Source of the DNA: an uncultured Mucilaginibacter sp. | Lineage (GTDB): Bacteria; Bacteroidota; Bacteroidia; Sphingobacteriales; Sphingobacteriaceae | NCBI GenBank assembly: GCA_903927645.1 | Contig: CAIYNX010000286.1 | Span: forward strand, 1-52,014 | Reading direction: 5' to 3' | DNA: 52,014 nucleotides | Shown: positions 1 through 7,335 of the stretch, in pieces | How positions within the stretch are numbered: the stretch's first letter is position 1 | Layout of the letters: each line of letters opens with the position of its first letter | Position numbers and translations under genes: made by a program | Notes under the pieces: model-generated | The model's database searches: none | Told to the model about the DNA's origin: nothing | The model's input: the letters and a program-made list of their open reading frames with translations, nothing else

Positions 1-71
1 AATGTGAATTGTTTATATGCAAAGGAACTGATTTGATTTGTGAATTTGGTGAGGGGTGGATAAAAAATTTG

Positions 72-311
72 GCCTCACCCCCAGCCCTCTCCATCCCGAT
101 AGCCATCGGGAGAGAGGGAGCTAAATTGGGGTTCTTTTAGAATGAGTTAAAGCCTCACCCCCGCCCTCTCCAGCCCGAGAGCCATCGGGAGAGAGGGAGC
201 TTGATTTCGTTACTTTTAAAACTTTTCTCAAATCTAACATCTCAATGCTCATGTCCAATTTAGCCTTACCCCGGCCCTCTCCATCCCGATAGCCATCGGG
301 AGAGAGGGAGC
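72..311. repeat. Three REP-like palindromic repeats
   Basis: Three copies (about 72-122, 152-200, 263-311) of a GC-rich palindrome stand out in AT-rich DNA. Each starts with GCCTCACCCC or a variant, holds the stem CCCTCTC...GAGAGGG with an inner stem CCCGAT/ATCGGG around AGCC, and ends in GAGGGAGC. Copies 2 and 3 are followed by a second shared stretch (TTTTAAAACTTTTCTCAAAT), so they form a tandem unit of about 111 bp. The hairpin resembles REP/BIME-type elements. It shares its general form (CCCCACCC-type start, GAGGGNGC end) with the hairpin inside leuS at 3043-3118. No gene is seen in bases 1-407. Confidence 0.85.
232..259. repeat. Degenerate heptamer array
   Basis: Four 7-bp units in register (ATCTAAC, ATCTCAA, TGCTCAT, GTCCAAT). 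It is a short member of the 7-bp-period arrays found at other intergenic sites in this window. Confidence 0.5.
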
Positions 312-342
312 TTTATTTGGTACCTTTTAAAACTTTTCTCAA

Positions 343-384
343 ATCTATCATCTCAATTCTCATATCTCCATTCTCATGTCTCAA
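343..384. repeat. Degenerate heptamer array
   Basis: Six units in perfect 7-bp register (ATCTATC, ATCTCAA, TTCTCAT, ATCTCCA, TTCTCAT, GTCTCAA). It lies just upstream of the promoter of the phosphatase-like gene at 408. Confidence 0.65.
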
Positions 385-395
385 TTAAACTTTTG

Positions 396-403
396 TAAAT
401 TTG
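396..403 (+). promoter_or_regulatory. Bacteroidota -7 element TAAATTTG
   Basis: TAAATTTG matches the Bacteroidota -7 consensus TAnnTTTG. Only four bases separate it from the ATG at 408, so transcription would start at or within a few bases of the start codon, giving a leaderless or nearly leaderless mRNA. Confidence 0.55.
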
Positions 404-407
404 TTTT

Positions 408-866
408 ATGGAGGGTATTCGTAATTATAGGGAGGTATCAAATTTATTGGCTTGTGCCGGGCAACCTACTGAGGAGCAATTGAAAAATTTGGTTTTAGCA
501 GGGTTTAAAGTAGTGATAAATTTGGGCTTGGCCGATGGTAGTTACGCGCTAAGGGATGAGGCTGCTTCTGTAAAGGCTCTGGGTGTTATTTATCACCATA
601 TTCCGGTAGTTTTTGATGCACCACAGTTGGTTGAACTTCGGGAATTTTTTGTTTTGATGGATAAGTATGCTCAAGAAAAGGTATTTGTGCATTGCGCCGC
701 AAATTTCAGGGCTACTGCTTTTGTTGGTTTGTACCTACTCAGCAAAAATAAAGTGGACGAAACCGAAATGGAGGATTTTATGGAGGATGTTTGGATGCCT
801 AATCAAATTTGGCGGGAGTTTATAGAGGAGGCCGCTCTTTTGCTAACAAAAAATGGCAAGCTATAA
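408..866 (+). CDS. Protein tyrosine phosphatase-like protein (DSP/BLH type)
   Basis: A 152-residue cytoplasmic protein. Its N-terminus (RNYREVSNLLACAGQPT, then a GFKVVINL strand) matches the bacterial dual-specificity phosphatase-like family also annotated as the beta-lactamase-hydrolase-like phosphatase domain. The putative P-loop is VHCAANFRAT near residues 94-103. Seen directly, Cys and Arg are separated by four residues (C-x4-R), not the five of canonical C-x5-R phosphatases. Homologues with HCxAN(F/M/Y)R loops are known to me, but I do not know whether they are catalytic. No signal peptide. It stands alone between a repeat region and leuS in the same direction. The family call is fairly safe; the activity is not established. 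Confidence 0.75.
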   Translation: MEGIRNYREVSNLLACAGQPTEEQLKNLVLAGFKVVINLGLADGSYALRDEAASVKALGVIYHHIPVVFDAPQLVELREFFVLMDKYAQEKVFVHCAANFRATAFVGLYLLSKNKVDETEMEDFMEDVWMPNQIWREFIEEAALLLTKNGKL

Positions 867-970
867 GCCATAAAATTTAAACCTAATTACTTGAGCATGA
901 TTGCTTAATTTAATACTACCATACTAATTTGTATTTTGTTAATTTCGCAACCTTATACGCCAAATAACAA

Positions 971-3900
971 ATGGACTATCAGTTTAAAGATATTGAAAAA
1001 AAATGGCAGCGCTTTTGGGCCGACCATCAAACATTTAAAGCAGCCGATAAAACGACCAAACCCAAATATTATGTGCTCGATATGTTCCCCTATCCATCGG
1101 GTGCGGGCTTGCATGTGGGGCATCCGCTTGGGTATATAGCTTCCGATATTTTTTCGCGTTATAAAAGGTTAAAGGGCTTTAATGTATTACACCCTATGGG
1201 CTATGATAGCTTTGGCCTACCAGCCGAGCAATATGCCATACAAACCGGTCAGCACCCTGCTATTACTACCGAGGCGAATATTGCCACCTATCGCCGTCAG
1301 CTCGACCAAATTGGCTTTTCCTTTGATTGGAGCAGGGAGGTGCGTACCAGCTCGCCCGATTATTATAAGTGGACGCAGTGGATTTTTATGCAATTGTTCA
1401 ATTCGTGGTATAATAAAGATGCTGATAAAGCGGAACCTATTAGCCAGTTGGTTGCCCATTTCGAAAAAAATGGTTCGGCTGGTATCAATGCCGTTTGCGA
1501 TGAGGAGATTTTAAGCTTTACCGCGGATGAATGGAAGGCAAAAAGCACTAACGAGCAATTGGCCGAATTGTTGAAATACCGTTTAACCTATCTGCGCGAA
1601 AGTACCGTAAATTGGTGCCCTGCCTTGGGTACAGTTTTAGCTAACGACGAAGTAAAGGATGGCTTTAGCGAGCGTGGAGGTTTCCCGGTGGAGCAGAAAA
1701 AGATGATGCAATGGAGCATGCGCATTACCGCCTATGCCGACCGCCTTTTAAAAGGTTTAGATACCATTGACTGGCCCGAGCCACTTAAAGAAATGCAACG
1801 CAACTGGATTGGTAAAAGCGTTGGAGCGTTGGTAAAGTTTAAGGTTAGTCCGCTTGAAAATGGAATTGGACAAGATGAGGTGATAGAAGTATTTACGACT
1901 CGTGCCGATACTATTTTTGGTACCACTTTTTTGGTGATTGCTCCGGAGCATGAACTGGTATCAACTTTAACCACAGCCGAGCAAAAGGCAGCTATTGAAG
2001 CCTATATCGCGCAAGCAAAAAAGAAATCGGAACTGGAGCGTATGGCCGATGCCAAAACGGTTTCGGGTGCCTTTACCGGCAGTTATGCCATTAACCCGGT
2101 AAATGGTGAGAAAGTACAGGTTTGGATAGCCGATTACGTTTTGGCAGGCTATGGAACAGGCGCGGTAATGGCCGTACCATCAGGCGATCAACGAGATTAT
2201 TTGTTTGCCAAACAATTCAATTTGCCTATCATCCCGATTATAGATATACAAAAGATTGATAACGAGGCCGACCCAACCAAGGAAGGACATTATATAAATT
2301 CGGGTTTTATAAACGGATTAACTTATAAGGAAGCCACTGCGGCGGTAATTGCCAAACTGGAAGAATTAGGAGCGGGTAAAGCCAAGGTAAACTTCAGGAT
2401 GCGGGATGCCATTTTTGGCCGTCAGCGTTATTGGGGAGAGCCGGTACCCGTATATTTTAAGGATGGTTTGCCTCATTTAATTAAAGAAAGCGAATTGCCT
2501 TTATTGTTACCTGAGGTTGATAAATACCTACCTACCGAAAGTGGCGAACCACCATTGGCACGAGCCGAGGGATGGAAGTATGAGGGAGCAAGGAATAATT
2601 CCATAGGTAATAAATCTGCAAAGCATGCTGGTGAGGAAGCTTCAAACGAGGCACATTTAACAGGTGCCTATAGGGAGACCGCTGACCCACGATATTACGA
2701 ATTATTGAAAAAATTTAGTTTGGAGAATAGAAAGAACCCAACTGAAGCTGAAAATATTTTGTGGCAACTATTAAGAAAAGACCAAACTGGCTTTAAAATT
2801 AGGAGACAACATGCAATAGGCTTATATATTGCAGATTTTGTTTGTTTACAAAAAGGGCTTGTTATTGAATTAGACGGAAATCATCATAAACTTAATAAAG
2901 AGGCTGACGATGAACGCACAGAGGCATTAAATTATTTTGGTTTTGATGTCATTCGCATTACCAATGAAGAAGTGCTATCAAATGCAAATGATGTTTTTGA
3001 AAAAATCAAAGAGAAACTTGCTATATTAGAAGATAGGGAGTTAAGCCCCACCCAACCCTCCCCGGTAGGGAGGGCTTTAAAAAAAGTCTCCCCTACCGGG
3101 GGAGATTTAGAGGGGGCTATATACGATTACGAACTTTCCACCATGCCGGGTTGGGCAGGCTCCAGTTGGTATTGGTACCGCTATATGGATGCCCAAAACC
3201 AAAATGAATTCGCATCGAAAGAGGCAATTGAGTATTGGAAAGATGTTGATTTGTACATAGGTGGTAGCGAACATGCCACCGGGCATTTATTGTATAGCCG
3301 TTTTTGGAACAAGTTTTTAAAAGACCTTGGTTTAGTGGTTGAAGAGGAACCATTTAAAAAGTTGATTAACCAGGGGATGATTCAAGGTGTTTCCCAAAAG
3401 ATACACATTTCAACTGCTGGGAAGTCGAACATGAATTTAATAGATGGTTTACCTGTTCATACACAAAATACCGAAACCTTCTTAATGAGTTCTGACAGAC
3501 GAGCGGAAATGGACTCAAATGAAAGTAACGCAACAAAAATACTTTACAACACCACTGAACATAATGTTGATATAAGGTTTGTAGACTCAAAAACAAACGA
3601 GTTGAATATTCGAGAATATATAAAATGGCGTCCAGAATACGAAAACTCAATATTTTGGTGTTCAGGAGGATATTGGCATAAAAACGAGTTTCATGAGTTT
3701 GAAAATTCAAATGGAGAAAAACGTTTTTTCACAAAACCAGAAGTCGAAAAAATGTCGAAATCAAAATTCAATGTGGTAAACCCCGATGATTTGATTGAGC
3801 GTTACGGTGCCGATACTTTGCGCATGTACGAGATGTTTTTAGGTCCGCTAGAACAAAGCAAACCTTGGAACACCAATGGCATTGAAGGGGTATTTAAATT

Positions 3901-4435
3901 TTTGCGTAAGTTTTGGCGTTTGTTTCATGATGATGCCTGGAATTTTAATGTATCAACAGCTGAGCCAACAAAAGCGGAATTAAAATCGCTCCATAAAATT
4001 ATACGCAAGGTAGAGGAAGACATTGAGCGTTTCTCGTTCAATACTTCAGTATCCAGCTTTATGATTGCCATCAATGAACTGACAGATTTAAAATGCAATA
4101 AAAAAAGCATCCTGCAAGATTTGGTAATTATCTTATCCCCTTATGCGCCGCATATTTGTGAGGAGCTTTGGGTGATGCTAGGTAACGATGCCGGGACATT
4201 ATCATATGCGCCCTACCCTAAATTCAATCCGCAATATCTAATTGAGGATGAATATGCTTATCCAATTTCTATCAACGGTAAAACAAAAATGAATTTGAAT
4301 ATTTCTTTAAGTTTAGAGCCTAAGGAGATTGAAGCCGCAGTAATGGCTAACGCCGATGTAAATAAATATTTGGATGGCAAAACGCCTAAAAAGGTAATTG
4401 TAGTAAAAGGCAGAATTGTAAATATTGTGGCCTAA
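971..4435 (+). CDS. leuS: Leucyl-tRNA synthetase with in-frame DUF559 nuclease insertion
   Basis: Charges tRNA-Leu with leucine in the cytoplasm. Class I signatures are HVGHPLGY (HIGH motif, about residue 48) and KMSKS at 927-931. The CP1 editing domain shows TTRADTIFG (about 310) and GTGAVMAVP (about 397). Family members in this phylum are usually about 920-950 residues; this one has 1154. The excess lies mostly at residues 538-716, between GEPPLARAEGWKY and YELSTMPGWAGSSW, where a DUF559 domain is embedded without breaking the frame. The stretch before KMSKS (about residues 805-925) is also unusually long and AT-rich. A possible promoter, TAATTTCG (940-947), lies upstream. The start at 971 gives the expected MDYQFKDIEKKWQ N-terminus. 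Overlapping short ORFs are shadows. Confidence 0.95.
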   Translation: MDYQFKDIEKKWQRFWADHQTFKAADKTTKPKYYVLDMFPYPSGAGLHVGHPLGYIASDIFSRYKRLKGFNVLHPMGYDSFGLPAEQYAIQTGQHPAITTEANIATYRRQLDQIGFSFDWSREVRTSSPDYYKWTQWIFMQLFNSWYNKDADKAEPISQLVAHFEKNGSAGINAVCDEEILSFTADEWKAKSTNEQLAELLKYRLTYLRESTVNWCPALGTVLANDEVKDGFSERGGFPVEQKKMMQWSMRITAYADRLLKGLDTIDWPEPLKEMQRNWIGKSVGALVKFKVSPLENGIGQDEVIEVFTTRADTIFGTTFLVIAPEHELVSTLTTAEQKAAIEAYIAQAKKKSELERMADAKTVSGAFTGSYAINPVNGEKVQVWIADYVLAGYGTGAVMAVPSGDQRDYLFAKQFNLPIIPIIDIQKIDNEADPTKEGHYINSGFINGLTYKEATAAVIAKLEELGAGKAKVNFRMRDAIFGRQRYWGEPVPVYFKDGLPHLIKESELPLLLPEVDKYLPTESGEPPLARAEGWKYEGARNNSIGNKSAKHAGEEASNEAHLTGAYRETADPRYYELLKKFSLENRKNPTEAENILWQLLRKDQTGFKIRRQHAIGLYIADFVCLQKGLVIELDGNHHKLNKEADDERTEALNYFGFDVIRITNEEVLSNANDVFEKIKEKLAILEDRELSPTQPSPVGRALKKVSPTGGDLEGAIYDYELSTMPGWAGSSWYWYRYMDAQNQNEFASKEAIEYWKDVDLYIGGSEHATGHLLYSRFWNKFLKDLGLVVEEEPFKKLINQGMIQGVSQKIHISTAGKSNMNLIDGLPVHTQNTETFLMSSDRRAEMDSNESNATKILYNTTEHNVDIRFVDSKTNELNIREYIKWRPEYENSIFWCSGGYWHKNEFHEFENSNGEKRFFTKPEVEKMSKSKFNVVNPDDLIERYGADTLRMYEMFLGPLEQSKPWNTNGIEGVFKFLRKFWRLFHDDAWNFNVSTAEPTKAELKSLHKIIRKVEEDIERFSFNTSVSSFMIAINELTDLKCNKKSILQDLVIILSPYAPHICEELWVMLGNDAGTLSYAPYPKFNPQYLIEDEYAYPISINGKTKMNLNISLSLEPKEIEAAVMANADVNKYLDGKTPKKVIVVKGRIVNIVA
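2582..3118 (+). mobile_element. In-frame DUF559 nuclease insertion inside leuS
   Basis: This segment of 537 nt (179 codons) interrupts the conserved LeuRS core. Residues about 577-690 form a DUF559/Vsr-like PD-(D/E)xK endonuclease domain: NPTEAENILWQLL, then IADFVC (Asp622), then VIELDGNHH (Glu633, Asp635), then a C-terminal VIRITNEEV strand. The encoded segment has no methionine, so no in-frame ATG could start a free nuclease. It ends in a palindrome translated as SPTQPSPVGRALKK...GGDLEGA. The edges carry a near-direct repeat, GAGGGAGCA (2582) and GAGGGGGCT (3110). Its AT-rich codon use contrasts with the flanking leuS sequence. I infer a mobile palindromic element that settled in frame; the exact left boundary is uncertain. 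Confidence 0.7.
3043..3118. repeat. Palindromic hairpin at the 3' end of the leuS insertion
   Basis: AGCCCCACCCAACCCTCCCC on the left is an imperfect inverted copy of GGGGAGATTTAGAGGGGGCT on the right. An inner arm GGTAGGGAGG pairs roughly with CTCCCCTACC across a short A-rich loop. The whole structure lies inside coding sequence. It resembles the palindromes at 72-311 in its layout and in the GAGGGNGC end. Confidence 0.75.
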
Positions 4436-4459
4436 ACATCCACAAAACCTGATTTAAAC

Positions 4460-4496
4460 AAAAAGGGGGCGGATTTTATCTGTACCCCTTTTTTTT
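4460..4496 (+). terminator. Rho-independent terminator of leuS
   Basis: AAAAAGGGG and CCCCTTTTT arms flank a 15-17 nt loop, followed by a T run, starting 25 nt after the leuS stop. Confidence 0.75.
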
Positions 4497-4561
4497 GTAA
4501 CGAATTTATTACAAATTATCAAAATGACATTTAATTGCAAAAAACATTGTAACAATAGAGG

Positions 4562-4569
4562 TACTTTCG
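4562..4569 (+). promoter_or_regulatory. Possible -7 element TACTTTCG
   Basis: TACTTTCG resembles TAnnTTTG and lies 25 nt before the ATG of the receptor gene, downstream of the leuS terminator. No well-spaced -33 TTG is obvious. Confidence 0.35.
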
Positions 4570-4594
4570 CCTCAAATTAGAAAAAAGAACAAGA

Positions 4595-7102
4595 ATGAGG
4601 CGATTTTATATATTTCTAGCAATTTTATTTAGTACAATTTCGGCAAAAGCTCAATTTGGTGGTGGTGGTTCAAGCATCGTAGGGCGAATTTCGGGCACTA
4701 TCATTGATTCCATTACAAAAAAGCCTGTGGATTATACCTCAGTAGGCTTATACCACAGCGGTGGTAAAAGCCCAATGACAGGCGTATTAACTGATACAAA
4801 GGGTGTTTTTAAATTGGATAACGTGCATCCAGGATCCTATAAAATTATTATCTCTTTTGTTGGTTATCCTCCAAAAACCATAGAAAACATTATAACCACT
4901 GATGCAAAGCCTGATAAAAATTTAGGAATTATTTTATTGCAACCAAGTTCAAAAGCTTTAAAAGAAGTGGTGATTCAAGGTCAAGCAGCTGTAGTTGAAA
5001 ATAAAATTGATAAGTTAGTTTATAATGTAGAAAAGGATTTAACCGCCGCAGGTGGTAACGCAAGTGATGTATTACAAAAAGTACCATTGGTTGCGGTAGA
5101 TTTAAATGGAAATGTGTCTATTAGGGGCGATCAGAATGTGAAGGTATTGATTAACGGTAAACCAACAGGAGCATCATCAGCAAGTTTAGCAGATGTATTA
5201 AAAACCATACCCGCCGATCAAATTAAAAGCATAGAGGTAGTTACCTCCCCATCAGCAAAATATGATGCAGAAGGATCGGCAGGTATTTTAAATATCATCA
5301 CCAAACAAAAAAACATATCAGGTATTAGCGGATCGGTAAGTGGTGGATTTGGTACACGTCAAAATAATGGAAACGCCAATTTCAATTATAATAAAAACAG
5401 ATTCAGTTTATCATTAAACGCTGGTGGAAATCTTACTTGGCCACAAACATCACTTTCTGATTTTTATCAAAATTTTCAAGGGGATACTAGTAAATATATT
5501 CAAAATGTAAACGGCACTACCTTAGTAAAACGTTACGGAACCATTAGTTCTGCAACTGCCAACTATGAGTTCAATGCCTTTAATAGTATTACATCAACTA
5601 TCAGGTATAACAAAGGTGGGTTTAATAATACAGGCAATACCATAACCGAATCTACTTTGACTGATTTACAGAACCCTAAGTATTCCTACGATTATAAATA
5701 TTCAGCAAGTTCAACCGGTCATAATTCATTTGGCGGTTTTGATTGGAGCATGGATTATACCCATAAATTTAAAAAAGAAGGCCATGAAATATCACTCTCC
5801 GGTCAATGGAGCCATAGTGATATCGTAACAGATTATTCAACACTGTATACACCTCAAAGACAAATAAATCAAAAAAATAATATCGATGGTGTAAACAATG
5901 AATACACCATACAACTTGATTACACTTTACCGGTAAGCAAGGTATTAAAAATTGAATTGGGTGGAAAAGAAATTATCAGAAGAATTAATAGTAACTCGGA
6001 TGTATTTGCACCTTATGGTACCAGCGATTTTGTTCCTGATCAATTTAATTCAAGTTTATATAATTACAACCAAGATGTAACAGCCGGATATACAGTATTT
6101 ACTTTTACATTGCCAAAAAGCTATTCAATACTTGCAGGTTCGCGCCTTGAAAATACTGCTATTCATGGCGATCCAAATAGCCCTTCAGAACCAAGTTTAA
6201 TGTCGTTTGATAATAACTATTTAACCTATATTCCAAGCTTAACCTTACAAAAGCAATTATCACCATCGCAAACAATAAAGTTAAGCTACAGCAAAAGGAT
6301 TACCAGACCAAGTTTACAGTTTTTAAATCCGTTTTTAAACAAATCGAACATATTAGCTCAAACAGAAGGTAACCCTAACCTGGCACCCGAAGTTTCACAA
6401 ACAGTTGAATTAAACTACAATACCTTTATAAAATCATCTGTAATTAATACTTCTGTTTATTACAGACATATTGATGGTTTAATTGAAGGGATATTAACAC
6501 CACAAATTGTAAACGGCCAACCGGGTACCATAAGCAATTATTATAATGCAGCAGTAAATGATGTATTAGGTGCAAGCTTTTTTGGCTCAATAAATCCTAT
6601 TAAAATATTAACTATAAGAGGTAGCATCAACGTTTATACCTTTAACCCTACACCTTATGCCCAATTTGTTAAAGACTTTACCAGCACTGGTATTTATGTT
6701 CAATATAATGCCTTTTTAAGTGGATCATTAACCTTAAAAAATGATTTTGTTGCCGAGGCATTTGCGGTCGAAAATTCACCACGCAGAACAATACAAGGTC
6801 CCAGTGCCTCCTTTAGCATTTTAGGTTTTGGCGTTAAAAAGCAATTTGCTAAAAAGAAATATTCATTAGGCATCAATGCTATCGAACCATTTTCTAAATA
6901 CAAAGAATTTAATTCAAATGTTAGTAGCCCCGGCTTTGTGCAAACAAGTACATTTAAATTCCCTTTTCGTTCTGTTGGTTTAACATTTAGCTACAGCTTT
7001 GGTAAAACAACCTTTAGCAATCCAATGGAGAAAAAGAAAGGTGTTAACAATGACGACTTAAAACAAGGCGAATCACAAGGCGGTGCAGCTGGAGGAAATT
7101 AA
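4595..7102 (+). CDS. TonB-dependent receptor-like outer membrane beta-barrel protein
   Basis: 835 residues with a clear signal peptide (MRRFYIFLAILFSTISAKAQ). Residues about 30-120 are a carboxypeptidase-regulatory-like beta-sandwich (GTIIDSITKKPVDYTSV, LDNVHPGSYKIIISFVGY). A plug-like region follows (DVLQKVPLVAVDLNG, SIRGDQNVKVLINGKP, YDAEGSAGILNIITK), then a long beta-barrel ending in FRSVGLTFSYSF. The architecture matches the Bacteroidota outer membrane beta-barrel family (OMP_b-brl_3), a branch of TonB-dependent receptors. There is no SusD partner next to it, so the substrate cannot be inferred. A glycine-rich tail after the barrel (QGESQGGAAGGN) is odd, since such barrels usually end on a beta strand with a terminal aromatic residue. 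It is a single-gene unit with terminators on both sides. Confidence 0.9.
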   Translation: MRRFYIFLAILFSTISAKAQFGGGGSSIVGRISGTIIDSITKKPVDYTSVGLYHSGGKSPMTGVLTDTKGVFKLDNVHPGSYKIIISFVGYPPKTIENIITTDAKPDKNLGIILLQPSSKALKEVVIQGQAAVVENKIDKLVYNVEKDLTAAGGNASDVLQKVPLVAVDLNGNVSIRGDQNVKVLINGKPTGASSASLADVLKTIPADQIKSIEVVTSPSAKYDAEGSAGILNIITKQKNISGISGSVSGGFGTRQNNGNANFNYNKNRFSLSLNAGGNLTWPQTSLSDFYQNFQGDTSKYIQNVNGTTLVKRYGTISSATANYEFNAFNSITSTIRYNKGGFNNTGNTITESTLTDLQNPKYSYDYKYSASSTGHNSFGGFDWSMDYTHKFKKEGHEISLSGQWSHSDIVTDYSTLYTPQRQINQKNNIDGVNNEYTIQLDYTLPVSKVLKIELGGKEIIRRINSNSDVFAPYGTSDFVPDQFNSSLYNYNQDVTAGYTVFTFTLPKSYSILAGSRLENTAIHGDPNSPSEPSLMSFDNNYLTYIPSLTLQKQLSPSQTIKLSYSKRITRPSLQFLNPFLNKSNILAQTEGNPNLAPEVSQTVELNYNTFIKSSVINTSVYYRHIDGLIEGILTPQIVNGQPGTISNYYNAAVNDVLGASFFGSINPIKILTIRGSINVYTFNPTPYAQFVKDFTSTGIYVQYNAFLSGSLTLKNDFVAEAFAVENSPRRTIQGPSASFSILGFGVKKQFAKKKYSLGINAIEPFSKYKEFNSNVSSPGFVQTSTFKFPFRSVGLTFSYSFGKTTFSNPMEKKKGVNNDDLKQGESQGGAAGGN

Positions 7103-7110
7103 TTTTTTTA

Positions 7111-7176
7111 GTGAGCGGTTGAATTGGGTGAGTGGTGAGTAGTCAATGGTCAATAGTCATTAGTGAGTGGTGATTA
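7111..7176. repeat. Degenerate heptamer array
   Basis: From 7128 seven units run in exact 7-bp register: GTGAGTG, GTGAGTA, GTCAATG, GTCAATA, GTCATTA, GTGAGTG, GTGATTA. It sits between the receptor stop and its terminator. Confidence 0.8.
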
Positions 7177-7187
7177 ATTAAATTACC

Positions 7188-7226
7188 AAAAAGGTTGATA
7201 GAGATTATATTTCTATCAACCTTTTT
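7188..7226 (+). terminator. Rho-independent terminator of the receptor gene
   Basis: A perfect 14-bp stem, AAAAAGGTTGATAG with CTATCAACCTTTTT, encloses an 11-nt loop and ends in a T run. Confidence 0.85.
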
Positions 7227-7263
7227 TATTTGAAAGTCAACCTAATTCAGGCATGGACACCAC

Positions 7264-7335
7264 ACCATTCACCACACCCCTCACCCCTCACAACTCACAA
7301 CTCACCATTCACCATTCACCATATCACTCACTACT
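7264..7335. repeat. Degenerate heptamer array reaching the MutS-like stop codon
   Basis: About ten units in 7-bp register (ACCATTC, CCCTCAC twice, AACTCAC twice, CATTCAC twice, TCACTAC). It reads as the complement of the GTGANTN type. The array runs into the stop codon of the minus-strand gene ending at 7331. Confidence 0.8.

Noticed and set aside
72-311. CRISPR array
   Set aside because: Only three copies of a long compound palindrome with partly repeated spacers and no cas genes.
936-1139. Small ORF overlapping the leuS start
   Set aside because: Out of frame with leuS, with no recognisable protein features; a shadow ORF.
2582-3118. Intein within leuS
   Set aside because: No Cys/Ser splice residue at the left edge, no His-Asn at the right edge and no intein blocks; the domain is DUF559-like.
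3385-3770. Second mobile insertion in leuS
   Set aside because: Landmarks of the normal LeuRS segment (KWRPEYE, VEKMSKS) are retained, so it is a divergent native region rather than an added element.
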